Numbered from the stretch's first letter, positions 24,077 to 45,732 are shown. The stretch is DNA of 64,000 nt from Lota lota (GCA_026745465.1 JACYXH010000363.1:3964501-4028500), one strand, 5' to 3'. Program-made: numbers and translations. The notes: a model not told the origin generated them from the sequence alone.

Positions 24077-26858
24077 CTGCAATGGAACGTGACACGTGGT
24101 TAAGGGGTGGGTAAATGCGTTTAAAAGAGCAGAACAAATACCGGCCTTTAGGTTACAGTGCATGCTTTAAATCACAAAGCCGATGAGGTCACCAGATAAA
24201 AGCCATTCAGATGGTCATTACCAGCAAGACCGCTTACTGCTAGATGGCGACTTACAATGGATCTAAAATTACCAGAGTTTCTATATATCAATGCAAATGG
24301 CAGAGATGTGGAACAGCCAAAGCTTGACGACACTTTTGACAGGCAACAAACCTTCATTCCAGCTGTAACTGGATTCACTTTACCGAAGCAGTATGGGCCA
24401 ACCCAGCAACTGGATCGCTTGATGGCTATCCCGCCAATCAGCAGCACGTTGATGATGCTGCTGCTTGATCAAATTTGATAGGCCATGCTCTTTCATGCGA
24501 CATCACAATGTTTTCAAATGGTTGATGTTGTGAGGGTGTTATGAGGTTATGAGGAGGTTCAATTTGAACTAGTAAATTATTAGACCTAATTAAATAATTT
24601 AACCTTAAACTTGAGATGCATAAAAAGGTTATATACATCATGTTAAGACTATATTAGCACAAATGATACGGTGACATTGCTGTTTTGTGAGACATTTTCC
24701 ACTTTTAATTTTCTTTAATGCAACCTGTCCCATGGTTAAACTCTTTTCATTTTCTTATTTTATGCTATTTATATTGTATGCTACAACTTATAATATTTGT
24801 ATCAAAAGCCAAGACACAATGTGCAAACAAGACAAAGAGGTTCTCAAGGTTAAACTGTGTCAATGCTTTTCCTATTGGCTCATAATGACAACAGTGGCAC
24901 GGTGGATATATTTGCAATGCATTCTGGGTGAATGGGTTTGTATGTATGAAGTCTGGAACAGGCTGCGTTGAAACCACGCATTGTAGTGGAGAGCAAGAGG
25001 ACATGTGAGCCACCGCAAGACAGACAAGACAGACAGCTACACATGCAGGCGCGGGGGGGGGGGGGGGGGGGGGGGGGTTCGGGGATAAAGCGGTTACAAA
25101 CCGTGGTCGGGTTTGGAGCGGCCTCCCCCATCTTGTCATTTCTCATACATGCAGTGAGATGGGGAGCGACCTTCCCTGATGAGGACAAGAACCCAGCACA
25201 ACACCGGCAGATTAACACAGAACACACAGAGAGAAGAAGAGCACAGTGTTTAGACCGCGTGAGCCTCGCTGGAAGGAGGAAAAAATGAGAATTATCGTGT
25301 GGAGTTCTCAATGGAAAGAAATGTGTTTTATTTATTGATCATTCAGAATAAAGACAGAGTCCCAGAAAACGTCCCGACACTTTGGTGGAAACCATCAGAT
25401 ATAGAGAATGTCCAGGAACCGAGCCCAGGCACACGTGTGAAAACACACACACACACACACACACGTAGACAGTCGCACACACACACAGACACTCACACAA
25501 GCATACAATATAAGCAGCAGAGAGAAAGGACAGAGGACACCCATAATATAAGCATTTGACGCAGTTGTTTTACAATGCCCTCAGGATTTAAAAGAAACAC
25601 TGACAAGAATGTCAAAAGGGTGCTTTGACTAAAAATAAAAACAAGAAAAAAAGGAAATGGTCAAAGAATATACAGGTCCAAATGATGTTTAGCTGAAGGT
25701 TAAGAAGAAAGAAAGTCTTAACGCTTGACAGAAATAACATGAATGAACTTTTCCAGACAGGCAAATTATCTTTAAAAACATAACACAACGTAAAAATGCA
25801 GTTTCGATGACTTACAGGTCAAGTATAAAAAAAGAAAAAAAAGATTCCATAAATATTATGGAAGAATCGACAACAGAAAAACCCCAAAAAAAATTTAAAC
25901 ACACTTTGGACAAGATCATGCACCAATTGACTTTCACCTCAAATATGTGTATTCAATTCTGGACTCTGTACATAACACGAAAGTGCCTCTATTCGTTTCA
26001 CCACTACAAAACCAAGCAGTGGAATTTCTGCCGTGTGGAAGACGGGTGGTGTGCTCAGTTGACATTAACAGCAGGATTAGTGAATAATGTCACAATGCAC
26101 AGAAGTGAGATTTCATTGTTGCAGGGGGGGCGGGGTGGGGGGGGGGCAAGGGATGGGACGAAGCCTCACGGGTAAATCGACTTCAGTCTGAACACAGTTC
26201 CTGTTGCTGAAAAACCCCTTGGAATTCAGTAGCTTACATTCACCTTCAATAAATAACATAAATATGCTTCTCATCGCATCCTAACAGAAAATCCCCGGGA
26301 GGATGTTTCCGCCCTGCTTGAATTCCATTTCATTATGGGATGCATTGTATAGAGTCCCTCCGCCCCCAAGCCCCTCTCCTCCATCACTAAGCTAAGTACG
26401 TAACTTGGGGGAATCGCTTTTGTCCCCAAGAATGAATGACATTTCCTGCTCACAACAGCCCCCTCTCAGTCAGTTCCAGTAGTGAGGGGCTCATTCTGGG
26501 GCCTGGCGGCGGGCCGGGAGAGAGATGGGTGACAGTGGGGTGACATGGAAGTTGTGATCAGGTGATCGAGTGATGATCCAACGGGTCGTCGACCGGCCTC
26601 ACCATTCACACCCCCCCATCAACCAACCCATGTTTTAAACCCAAAAAAACAACAACACAACAACGCCATATCTATCGTGAGTCCATCCATGAGTCGGGCA
26701 ACGTGACCAGGTCCGAAGGCGACACCGCCACCCCCAGCACCACCACCAGAGCGAGTGAGAGAAGAGATGCACCCTCCACCCCCCACCACCGCCACCACCA
26801 CCATCCCTTCCCCCACCCCCCCCCCCCCCCTCCCCGCTCACGGCCCCCGGCCGGGTCC

Positions 26859-27278
<420 letters not shown>

Positions 27279-28123
27279 CTAAACAGCAGAACAAACAAAA
27301 CAACAACTCTGGAGAAGAAGAAAATAAAATGTGCAAATTGCATTGAAATGCCCTGACGGCAAAGTTGGCACAGAGAGACTGAGTGACAGCAAGGAGGAGA
27401 AAAACGGAGCAAAACAACAGCTCCCTTTTTCAATTTCTCCCCCTTCACGCCTGCAGTTATCTGTCAGCGGTGTCTGTGGCCAGGGAATACCTCCCTGGCA
27501 GAATGTAGGTCTCTCACACACACACACACACACACACCTCACTCCCTCACACTACCAGCTACTATTAATATCGCACATAACACAGCATGTGCGCAAACCC
27601 ATATGTATGTATACAAGCATTGCAGGCACACCCGCAGTGCAAACAGACACACACACATCTAAAATATGTCAAACAGTCTCATCTTGCCATTAATTTGAAT
27701 ATGCATGTGGATAAGGCTGAAGTCATCAGCCCATATCGTGTATTCCATCTCCCGCTCCAATCATATGCATGTGCTTTTGACAAATGTGTTCAGTTAAAAA
27801 AAAGAAATCAGGCTAACAGAGCCTGTTTTGGAGTGCATTAGCGTGCTACTATAGTGTTAATGAATGTGTGTGTATGTTCTTGACAGGTGTGCAGCAACAC
27901 CTATCAGTTAGCATGTCATTGCAGCTCTTTAGGCAAGCGGTTCAGATTCAGTGTTTCACATCTCGCTGTAATTGGGAGCCACATAATGCAAAGCCAATTA
28001 TATCCATGAGTGCTAGCTATTGTTTTCTAATGGATATAGAGGAGAGGAGGAGGGGGTGGGGGGTTGCCTCCATTAACTGCTCTTTAATGAACAGCTAGCA
28101 GAGAGTATATATCCCATGCAAAG

Positions 28124-28128
<5 letters not shown>

Positions 28129-28172
<44 letters not shown>

Positions 28173-28181
28173 GGGGGGGGG
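28129..28181. repeat. (TG)n plus poly-G
   Basis: About 42 bp of TG followed by 11 G. Similar short poly-G/C runs occur at 13,492-13,507, 17,779-17,797, 25,052-25,077, 26,126-26,146 and 46,326-46,342. Confidence 0.9.
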
Positions 28182-28576
28182 CGTTAATGACACATCTCAA
28201 CCGTTTCCCCGGTCCCTGCTATGCAACACACTCATGTGAACACCACTGGAGAGCCATCTCATCCATTTACAGTCCGACAGGTCTCCATTGGATGCGGAAT
28301 ACATTGTACGCTTCATCCCTTTATGTCTTTTGACAGGACCGGCCGCTGTACACGTGAACATAACCTCCTGCGGTCAAACTGAGTCGATGTAGGAGAGACG
28401 TGGGCAATAATGACCCAAATTCAGTCGATTCTTTTCACATTTATATTCAGCGCCGGACCGGCTTAACGTGTTCCTACATCGTTCATCGAGACAAAAACAT
28501 GTGATCCTGTGGGTTTCAGATACAGACGTGCCGCTACGCGGTCAAAATAACTTCCCCCGAGGGGTGGATGAGGCAA

Positions 28577-29526
28577 AGCTGTCAAGTCTGTCAAGCTTCT
28601 GAAGTTCGCGGACGACACCTCCCTCATCGGACTCATCTCTGATGGAGACGAGTCCGCCTACAGGTCGGAGGCTGACCACCTGGTGAAGTGGTGCAAGCAA
28701 AACAACCTAGAGCTCAACGCTCTGAAGACAGTGGAGATGGTTGTGGACTTCAGGAAGAACCCAGCCCCACCTGCCCCCATCACCCTCTCTGGCTCCACAA
28801 TCAACATTGTGGAGTCTTTCCGCTTCCTGGGAACTATCATCTCATAGGACCTCAAGTGGGAGCTGAGCATCAGCTCCCTCGTCAAGAAAGCACAACAGAG
28901 GATGTACTTCCTGCGGCAGCTGAAGAAATTCAACCGGCCAAAGACAATGATGGTGCACTTCTACACAGCCATCATTGAGTCCATCCTCACATCCTCCATC
29001 ACCACCTGGTACGCTGCTAGCACAGCCAAGGACAAGGGCAGACTGTAGCGTGTCATTCGCTCAGCTGAGAAGGTGATTGGCTGCAATCTGCTGCCGCTCC
29101 AGGACCTTTACGCCACCAGGACTCTGAAGCGTGCAGGAAAGATTGTGGCTGACCCCTCCCACCCCGGCAACAATCTCTTTGAGCCACTCCCCTCTGGCAG
29201 GAGGCTGAGGTCCATCAGGACCAAAACCTCTCGTCACAAGGACAGTTTTTTCCCCTCCGCCACAAGCCTTATTAACAAGGCCCGGAAACCACCCTGACTC
29301 TCTCCACACCCCACCCCTGGCTCTACATACCACTGTACTTAATCTGCTCTTGTAAATCTAAATTGTGTGTATATATTTATACATATATTTATACTTATTT
29401 TGTTTGTTCTGTTTAACCTGCAATAGAGAACGTGACGTGCACCTACATCACCAAGACAAATTCCTTGTATGTTTAAAAAACGTACTTGGCAATAAAGCTT
29501 TTCTGATTCTGATTCTGATTCTGAAA
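28577..29526 (+). mobile_element. 5'-truncated L2/CR1-like LINE fragment (reverse transcriptase 3' part)
   Basis: It encodes KSVKLLKFADDTSLIGLISD with the reverse-transcriptase catalytic box FADD, then LVKWCKQNNLELNALKT, VESFRFLGTIIS, VKKAQQRMYFLRQLKKFN, YTAIIESILTSSITTWY, EKVIGCNLLPLQDLYATR and DSFFPSATSLINKARKP, the usual C-terminal motifs of fish L2/Rex-type elements. Two in-frame TAG codons (28,845 and 29,046) make it inactive. The 3' end is GGCAATAAAGC followed by four TTCTGA-type units, the short tail repeat of L2-clade LINEs. It lies in the sense orientation to the + strand, antisense to magi1, in the PDZ5 intron region just upstream of the 27,047 exon. Confidence 0.88.
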
Positions 29527-29868
29527 GACGGCTATGAAACTAGGAAAGAAGAAAAACTGAGACAGCTGAATCAGCCGGCGCAGCCACCCGGAGCGCGTGG
29601 GGTGTTGTAAATAACCCCCCACCCTGAGGCCTGCCTTCTAGTTCCTCCTGGGGCCACAGAGTCCCCCGACGTCATGCTCCACAGAGAGCTCTCCGGAGTA
29701 GGCAGGCTGTGCAACACACCCATGCCCCGGCCAATTAGCGCTGCCGGCAGCCACGGCCCCAGCTAGGCCTTGGAAACGTCCAAATATCCGTCCCTCCTCA
29801 CCTACACACACACACACACACACACACACACCACAGACTAAACACCAAACCCCACTGTGTGGGGTTTA

Positions 29869-30213
<345 letters not shown>

Positions 30214-31204
30214 TTAGTGATTTTACTATCATCTATATGAGTGCATGTGTGTGTGTGTGTGAGTATGTATGTATAGTTTGAAGTGGACTGCAGGGGAAGG
30301 GCTGTTTGTGTAAATGGCATCTTCAGGAAAGTCGCCTATTTCTAATAGGAGACAGTATCACACGGCGTCTGCGTTTGTACGTGTGCGTGTAAAGAAATGC
30401 ATAAGTTATTAATGCTGTTGGCTCTGTATGGACAAAAAAAGGGAGACATAAATAGATCAGGGTGGGGGGAGGGAGACAGCAAAATGGGGGGGAGGGAGAC
30501 AGCAAAATGGAGGGAGGGAGGGGGAGAGAGACACACACAAGGGCACAGAGAAGGTCGACGCTCGTGTCCTCGTGTCCTCCTCTAGTGGAGGATCAACCTA
30601 TCTGTGCACGCCATCTCCACGGCGTCACATTAATTCAGCAGGGAGCGCGTGGCCCGGGAGCTCACTGTGAAATCTAATGAGCCTTTACGGACGGGAGACT
30701 CGCTTTAATTTCTTTTCTTTATTGTGTTGGTCATCATGTGCAAGTAGGGGTGGACAGACAGATGAACAACTGGAACAAGGGTTACCGGCTAGGGGCCAGC
30801 TGTAAATGTCATCGAGACATCGATAGAATGAGGGCTGTGGTGCGTGTGTGTGCAAGAGATTAAGAGAGTGAGTAAGAGTGAAAGAGAGACCGAGAGAGAG
30901 AGAGAAGGAGACAGAGACGGAGACAGAGACAGAGAGAGGTGATTGGTATGCACAGGTGACTGGCTGGTTGTGGTTTCATAGAGAGAAGAAGAGTGACGGC
31001 CTGGATGAGTGACGTAGTTGTGTGTGTGTGTGCTCTGAGCGAGTGTGTGTGTGTGTGTGTGTGGATGGATGATGACAATGTGTGTTGAAATGGATACATG
31101 GAGGTTTCCGACAGGCTGATAACTGGGTGGACAATAGGATGGATGGATGGATGGCTAAAAGGAAGATAGAGGAAAACAAGGGCAGGGTGTAGGGGCTTCC
31201 TTAC

Positions 31205-31271
31205 CTGTGACGGGGGCAGGGGTCCTTGCGGGGCTTTGAACTCATACGACTCCTGTTTTGGTTTGGTGTTT
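31205..31271 (-). CDS. magi1: magi1 exon: PDZ4-PDZ5 linker, part 2
   Basis: A 67-nt exon with acceptor tttttcctcag and donor GTAAGG. It encodes NTKPKQESYEFKAPQGPLPP and SQ, corresponding to MAGI1 TTKPKQESQFEFKAPQ. Phase 2 in, phase 0 out. Confidence 0.93.
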
Positions 31272-31344
31272 CTGAGGAAAAAATATAAGCGCACGGTGAA
31301 TGGGTGGCAATACTGTGTGGTAACATTAAAACATTAACCTCATT

Positions 31345-31535
31345 ATGGGCGGCTTTTTGGCCCAGCCTGTCAGTGCGTTAACAATGTAAGCAATTGGTTG
31401 ATGCGACCCAGGTTTGATTCCCACATGTGGTCCTTTGCTACATGTCATTCCCATGAGACAGCACCCTCTGTGCTGTCTCTCTTCACTGTCTTGTCCATAA
31501 ATGCACAAAAAGCCCTTTCAAGTATTTACAAAAAT
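31345..31535 (+). mobile_element. fish tRNA-derived SINE copy
   Basis: Contains gcgacccaggtttgattccc (B-box like) followed by cacatgtggtcctttgctac, atgtcattccc, a CTGTCTCTCTTCACTGTCTTGTC segment and GCACAAAAAGCCC. This head-body-tail order is a common percomorph SINE. It sits about 75 bp upstream of the magi1 67-nt linker exon, in the intron. Confidence 0.6.
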
Positions 31536-31729
31536 AAACATATTAACCTGATTATTATAATTTAGCTAGCTCAAGAATATTATATTTATCCATCATTCTT
31601 TGTTGTCCGAACCGACAAATAAATCAAAAGAGAAAAAATACAGAAGAATAATGAAATTAAATGATTGTGGTCCTGAACTGTGATACGTGTGCTGTTGGAA
31701 AGACTCCATTTGCCAGGTCGCCCCTTTAC

Positions 31730-31817
31730 CTGGGCTCGGCTTGCTGCTGGGGTGCGTGAGTGGTGGTGATGGTGGCAATCTTCTCTGCATTGGTCAGCAG
31801 GGAGGCGTTGGAGGATT
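31730..31817 (-). CDS. magi1: magi1 exon: PDZ4-PDZ5 linker, part 1
   Basis: An 88-nt exon with acceptor ctccctccag and donor GTAAAG. It encodes [20 protein letters not shown] and HAPQQQAEP, matching MAGI1 [23 protein letters not shown]. Phase 1 in, phase 2 out (AG plus A of the next exon = Arg). Confidence 0.93.
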
Positions 31818-32730
31818 CTGGAGGGAGGAGGCAAAGAGGACAAGTTGGATGAGACCCAGAAGAACATAAACACGAGGCTTATGGGAGAGTATGTTACAAG
31901 AAGATGGCCACTGAATACAATGGGGCCACCTGCTCAGTAACCTCTTACCGTTGAAATGTAAACGCCAAATGTAAAAGTATGAAGGGTAATTGGCCAAAGC
32001 TCACATGGTGGAGCTGTGGAAGCTTTATTTTCAGCTGTTGAAGGAGAGAACCTGGGGCTGCATAGACCTCAAAGGTTTATCACACACGCGCACATGAGAA
32101 TACACACTCATATTCTTTGGCAGTCTCTCGTTTGTTCTCTTTAATCCCTATTTATCTCGTTCTCCGTCTGCTCATTAGTAGAAGTTGCGCCTTCTCTTGG
32201 AGTACTTGTTTATAGTTGTGTAAGTTCTCTAGTTCTCAGTTTGTACTCTGATGCCTCTATACTGCAGGGTTGCAACTAGTGAGAAATGTCCCATGATTCA
32301 GGTTTTTCAATTAATAGATAAAGCATGGTGAATATTTGACCCACAAACTCGCTTTTAATGATCTGAGAGAGAAAAAACACCAAATAATTGCATTTGTTAG
32401 CATACAAATGTTTGTTATTCTTACTTGATAAATGACAAACAATTCATCAATTGTCAAGGTGAAAATCAATACATTTTCTCAAAATCCACTCATCAATCAA
32501 CTAATCAATTCATCCACTAATTCTTTCAGCGCTGCTCTACACCGACAACACCATAATTCAGCCCGTCTGTGTGTGCTCCAGCTCTCTTTATGAATTCCAG
32601 ACATATCTATAGAGGCTCTGCTGACGTCATCCACATTTAGCCCTGGTGGAGCCGAAATAGAGCAAGTCCGGTTCAAGGTGAGTGGGTACCAGGGAGAACT
32701 CAGGGAGGAAGAGTGGGGTGGGGTGGCAAA

Positions 32731-32858
32731 GAGTGAGTGAGTGAGTGAGTGAGTGAGTGAGTGAGTGAGTGAGTGAGTGAGTGAGTGAGTGAGTGAGTGA
32801 GTGAGTGAGTGAGTGAGTGAGTGAGTGAGTGAGTGAGTGAGTGAGTGAGTGAGTGAGT

Positions 32859-32945
<87 letters not shown>
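32731..32945. repeat. compound (GAGT)n-(GA)n array
   Basis: About 133 bp of GAGT tetranucleotide followed by about 82 bp of GA, within a magi1 intron. Confidence 0.97.
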
Positions 32946-34029
32946 TGTGATGGGGGTAATCTAGGTTCCAAAATCTCATTCATTCAATGCATTGGTGAAA
33001 TCTCTCGTTTTGTCATTGGTTAGATATGATACCATCTATCAACACCGTAGGATTGACTCAGCCTCAGTAGAACAAGCTTTGGTAGCGGGCCTCAGCCACT
33101 CATGTATGCATTGCTGTGCACCCTGTTCTCCCTTAAAGGAGTGGATGCATTAAGCAGCACCGGGCACTAGAACACATCCTGATGTTTGCCAACAGGGTGA
33201 AGAGAGGAGACAATCTGTTGGGTCAATATGGTTGCAGACCTCAGATAGAAAACGGCAAAATACACATGGAAGAAACCAGATGTGGCTGGCCCTGGATGAG
33301 CAACAGTGGCATGCTCATCCATGTGCGCATGAAAACACATCAACCGTGACGTGAGTGATGGAAGATAAAACAAAAAAAAACCTAAAGAGAGACAAGCATC
33401 TTCTTTTTTTGGGGGGGGAGGGGGGCTGTCATGCTCTGCGCCACTGTTTTTGTCAGGCAGATAACACAAAACGCAGGGCACTGCTTTTATTGTCTCACTG
33501 CTGTTTCCCAATCGCTCATGCTGTGAGGTTTTTACGGCAGAACACTATCAGCGCACGGTTTTTCATCCGCGACGCAGAGAAAAACAGCCATAGAAAAAGA
33601 AGGATAGCTCCAATTTTCAAATGCACGCACACACACAATACGTTCACTCACATGCACACACCCACACACAAACAGTCTCATCTCCACGTTACACAAGGTG
33701 TGGTGAGAGCACTTATATAAGAGGCCCCATAAGAAATTCTACATTCTTCCTAGTGTGTGTGTACACAACACACACATATATCTAAATTGCTCTTGCATGT
33801 TTCAGATTTTTAGGGATGCTGGAGGCATAAAAAACAAATGCTGGAATAATAATAATAATAAGAAGAAGAAGAAGAAGAAGAGGAAGAATGGGTTAAGCCC
33901 ACATCTCTTCTGTGGAGATTGTGGGAGTTCCACTCCCCTTTGAACACTACAGGGAAACTCTATAGAGGCTTTATATAATGGATATGGAGCGGGTGACGTC
34001 ATCGCCAAACAGTGTTCTAATAGAAAACC

Positions 34030-34160
34030 ACCACACCTTCATCATCACCATCACCATTATAGTCCTAATCATTATCATCATCACCGTAATCCTAATAACC
34101 ATCATTGTCATCATCATCATCACTGTCATCATCATCACTATTATCATCATCCTCAAAGGC
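34030..34160. repeat. (ATC)n-rich tract
   Basis: Imperfect CATCAT/CACCAT/CATTAT repeats in the intron upstream of the PDZ4 exon (34,759-34,962 side). Confidence 0.85.
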
Positions 34161-34516
34161 ACCATCATCACCAAAACCTATAAACGCTTGAAACGCTGCC
34201 TCAATACAATGGCTCTGATCAGCATCTGCCTTCAAGTAGCTCAGGTTCGGACTAACATTATTGTTGTCTCAGTCTGACTCAGAGAGGTAGACCACTTGTT
34301 TTAATGTGCGCTGGAAACCCCGTAGTGCATCATTAAATGTGTCGGAGTGCACAAAACGGCACTAAAAACACTAAGTCACAGCAAACGGGGCACCGCGGCG
34401 TGCACAGCGACTGCTTAGGGGGATGAATAACTGGGCTGGGAGGCTCTCTCTCCAGCTAGGCTAACTGTGCTTACATTCTGGGGGTTGGGGGGATGGGGAT
34501 GATTTGCTCATCCTCA

Positions 34517-35101
<585 letters not shown>

Positions 35102-35596
35102 TTAGGGGTTAATTCACCGAAGCCCAGAGCTTGTTTAGAAACAAAGACCAAGGGGTTGCACAGAGAGAAGGCACTCCAAGGTTCGAGCAAAATGGTTATC
35201 AATGCTTCAAGTTTTTTTTTCATCTCCCCATTCCTACCGACGCTCATCGTAAATCTTCTCAAATTTTCTGAATGTGGTCAAATATGTTTTTTTCTTTTTG
35301 AAGTAGCATTCCCATCTGCCCTCTGGCTGCCATCTTTTCTCGACTCAGAGTTCCTCTGGCTGCTCCCCGCCCAAGCAGGGGCATCATCATTCTATTTGTA
35401 TAAGTCAGTGCCTGCAGCAGCACACTGGTAATGAGAACAAACCCGGGTCGACTAATACAGACACCTGTGCAAACCTTGGAGACAAGGAACGTGCACATCA
35501 CCGCGGCATCCCAACCAACCACAACCCCCCCCCCCCCCCCCACCATCATCCTCCTCTTCCTGTGTGTCTGCCTTCAGTCATTAAAGAGAGAAATGG

Positions 35597-35731
<135 letters not shown>

Positions 35732-36976
35732 TTCATTCTCTCCCTGTCTATGCCCTTTTCCACATAATATTCCGCTAACCCTCCAACATCCTACTCCTTT
35801 TAATGCGCTACATAGCCACCTCACCCTGAACCTCTCCACTTGTCTTCCTGCTATACGAGCTGGGCATGACGGGCTGTGAGCCAGCAAGTCAAGAGAGGAG
35901 AGGGGAGGGAAGAGAGAGGAATTGAAAGAAAGATGAGGGAGAGTGAGGCATGGAGGGAGGGGGGAGGAGGGAGTACTTTTCAAATAAGCAGCTGCAGAGA
36001 TGGGCACTCGTTTTTTCCCCCTCCAACACATGGAACTCTGAGGTTTCATGTGTTTCTCTCGCTCTCTGCCTTTCTTTCTGTCCCTCCGTTTCTCCCTCTG
36101 TCTTGATCTAGCTAGCAGCCTGGACAGACCGACTACACGGACAGACTTCCAGATTATTTTCTACCTGGAGCATTTCAAATCAGCCGATCAATGAGCCAAC
36201 CGCACCAGGACTCCCAGAGAGAACACCATTACAGACTCCGAGAGCTGCATGGATCTAGACAGCAAAATAAGGCAACATTGCTAGCTGGCACACTGCAGAG
36301 AATAAAAGCCCTTATAATGTGTTTTTTTGTAATCTTTGTTGTTTTTACAAATTGATCTACTGAAAAAGGGGGTACGGCAGGGAGTACTGTGTATACACAG
36401 CCAAAATCGGAGAGAAAATACCCTGAATATTGAGTTCACAGGAGAGACAACCTATGATTCACACCTTTTGAATAACTGTTAAACTTTGTGAAGAGGAGGT
36501 GAAGCAAATAATGATAGGTTCTCTATTGTAGTCCGTCTCAAATGTAATTCTGCAGACAGGTTCCTCTGTTAATCTAGTGCCGCCATTCAGGTTCATGAGG
36601 TAGTCATTAGCGTTACAGTGCTTAGCAGAAGTCACTAAAGTGCTGCTGCTGCGGAGCATTAAATAAGATTCATGTTAATTGTCCTCACTAAGAAGCTTTA
36701 TGAGCAGCCACAGGAGCAGAAAAGGAGAACCAAAAGTTTTTGGGTTTGACAGTCACAGAAGAAAATAGCACAGAAAAGATGAAGCACTTTTCTGAAGAGA
36801 GACGATATTGATCTGAAGAGAGACTGTAAATAGATCAGGTTCACTGGTTGTCTCACCGGTTGTCAAGCAAGTGAGTGCTTCAGAGACTTCAAGCGAATAC
36901 AAAGCAGCTGAGGAAAGATGCAGAGTCCCATGGGAAGCAGAGAGGCACTGAGTTTGTTTCCGGTCTCGTTTTATTA

Positions 36977-37879
<903 letters not shown>

Positions 37880-38621
37880 TCAAACGGTCCAGCCTTGTTA
37901 TTGCCATTACTGCCATTACGATTGAACAGGTCATTTGACCCTGGTAACTCACTGGCAGTGCACTTGATGGCATTGTGATAAAGATAAATGTGTGTGTGGG
38001 GTAGATGCAGTACAACACACATGGCTGCTTGGACACTGCGGCCTCAGATGACCTTCTGTCCAACTCATTAAGGGAAGGAGGCAGGGACTGGGAATACACC
38101 GTAGGGCACCGGTATAAAAAGGTGATCCGTGCCAGGCTGAAATACTCCCAGCCTGGGGCAGTTTATCAAGGACTGCTTAGGATTTAAGAGACCTGCAGGA
38201 ACCTGGTTGTTTATGCTTTACGGCTGCTCTACTATCCGTTTCTTTGGGCTGTAGACGGCAGCCATTAAAATACATCAAAACAACACAGACGGAAGCGAGA
38301 AATATAGAACATCAAGAGAGGGCCACAAAACATAAATGAAAACAACAGGCAGGGGGTTCCAAACTCTCGTTTTGTTGTCCGCCCCATAATAGAGCTGGGT
38401 ATTATATAAATATAACTACAGACTAGATGGAATGCCGGGGGCATTGGCTCTTCTACTGTGTTATAGCCTTCTCCTGATTCTAGACTATATGTTTTCAAAT
38501 ACCAGACGAGACATTTAATCCAATTTTTTTTGGTTTTGAGTACTTTATTTGCCCTGAAAAATCATGTATGTGTGTGTAGGTGCCCCTAAATAGTATGGAA
38601 CCCATGCATAAATCGACATCA

Positions 38622-38984
<363 letters not shown>

Positions 38985-39719
38985 TCACCCAAAAGGTCAC
39001 ACAAATCCTTTTTATTATAAAGGAAGATCCCTGGCTTTGGTCTCACATACCAACAAGCTCATGGAAAGCTCCACAAATTAGCTACTTGGGATATTTTTGT
39101 GTATTTATTTAACAAAAAAGGATAGAAAAAACATTTGAGCCCCAAAACATCTTGGGTGTGAGTGGGAGAAGGATAGCATGCAAATATATGTTATTTGATA
39201 TAGATTAAATACATCTGGTAATTAATCTCCTCCCAGTCATGATCAAAGCTTAGTGTTTACATCTGCCATAAGATGGCATGCGTGCGCAGCTCTGGCGCAG
39301 CATAACTGCAACGTAGTTTGCTGGCCGACCCCGCCAAGCTCAGTGAATCATAGTTTCCGCTTTTAAGATTGAGACGTGCGGACAAGTGAAAAACGACTTT
39401 CTTTTCAAAAATAAATAAAAGAAAAGGCAAGCCCATTCAGCGAGAGGGGTGATTATTTATTCAATGTTGAGGATGGTTGAAGTTAGCCGAGCCGGATCAA
39501 AAGCAGGCAGCTTTGTTGAAATCTCTGCAAGATAAAATGGATCCCAACAAGCGAAGCAATAAGCTTAGCACTAGCTGGTTGTGGAGGTGTCAGCTTTTTA
39601 AATAACCCAGTGGACTCCAATTAGGCTGGCTGTCTGAATAAGTAGGCTCGCACATTCGCCCACCAGATGATCAACATTAATTCGCATATTTATTTGTGAC
39701 CGCATTCCTAGCTGGTTTA

Positions 39720-44033
<4,314 letters not shown>

Positions 44034-45566
44034 TCAGAGAAAGACAGGGTTATGGTTTATCAAGGGAGGAGGAAGAGATAGGATGAGAGGCTTTCACTCT
44101 TGACAGAACGAGATATTTAGGATGAGAGTAAAACAAGTAAAAGGACCACAAATCTCTATGTCTCCATGGAGATCTGTGGTCTGTAGACAGTAGACAGGAA
44201 ACAGATTCCAAAAAGAGTCTCTAATGTTGGCTGGTATTGTCGGCTATAGAAAAGCACTCTTATGTAACACAAAGAATCGTGTTTTCTTTTTAATGTTCAC
44301 TCTGAAGGGGGGTAAGGAGAACGCACAGTGGTGTCTCATGATTAAGTCATTCAGTTCGCAAAGGAGGAATAAAAGGAAGGAACCCACATTGAATGATGTG
44401 GATACATTGTCTAGTCCCTTTGGCTTAATGGAGTGGAATGTGTGAGCACGACCGGGTGCATTAACTACACTTGCTGGCTCATCCACTGCGCACACACACA
44501 CACACACACCAAATTTCACTGATGAAGGCAGAAATATAAAACCCCTCATAAATTTCCAGTGGCCACCATCAAATAATATGGCTCCTTAGGCAGTGTTGTA
44601 AAGACTCCAGTTTAGCAGGGGAGTGAGCAGTGTACAGGGCTGTTAACCAAACCTACCGTCAATGCTGTCGGATACAACCCTGTATCCCCGAACCTCGTCA
44701 CATCGTTAGAATTAGCTAATTACCAAGAGCACCAACAGAGTTAATTGCTAACAATTATTCTCAGGGACAATGCTGAAGAGGGGTGTTGCTAGCTGTAATT
44801 GATTCCAAACTCTACAACTGCCAAGGCTCAACAACGACCTGGATGGATAGGCACTGCAGGCAATGGCAGCAGGGCGATCTAACAGTGGAGGTTGAAGGAG
44901 GGGCGGGGACTTCAATATCAAAGCGTTTGGCCTTCAAAGTGCAGCTGCTGTGTCTTCAATAAATCCACAGTAATTATGACCTGGATCTGCCGTCCCCAAC
45001 ACCGCCATCCATGTTAATATGCATCATCGCTTGTACAACATAAAAACGGTATCAAAAGTATGGCTTAAATGTAATCTACTCTGCTGCTGTTTCAAAGAAA
45101 ATCAATAGCCATAAAGTGAGTCACGCCGTCGGGCATTCAATCATACAAAGGAAGGTCAAACCTCAAGGATGAGGGAGGACAGCACCACTCCTCACTTCAG
45201 TACCTTCGGGATTTCACCATTTCAATTGCTTGCTTTTTTTAAGGAATGCATCCAATTGGCAAAGTAGTCAGAGTGTTCTCGTGTATCAAGTGGAACACCC
45301 GCCCTCATTAAACACAGCAGACGAGTCTTTGAGGACGTTCTTGGTGAGTCTGTGTGGTTTTGACCTTCTACTACTCATTGTGTGTCCGCAGGGCCTGGCC
45401 TGCTCATTGGTTTCTCTTGCTCCAATAACTTGTTAAGGAAACAATGGAGAGAGGGGGAGAGACAGAGAGAAAGAGAGAGAGAGATCAGATAGTGAGAGAG
45501 GAGAATTGAAATGAAGTTCTCAGAGCCCTCCTCTGCCTTCAACCCAGAGCCATTCAGGCCACCGGT

Positions 45567-45732
<166 letters not shown>

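Noticed and set aside
23483..24103. 206-codon + strand frame with AGSDAGSD repeats
   Set aside because: Exact antisense shadow of the Arg/Ser repeat in the magi1 last exon; no homology or splice structure of its own.
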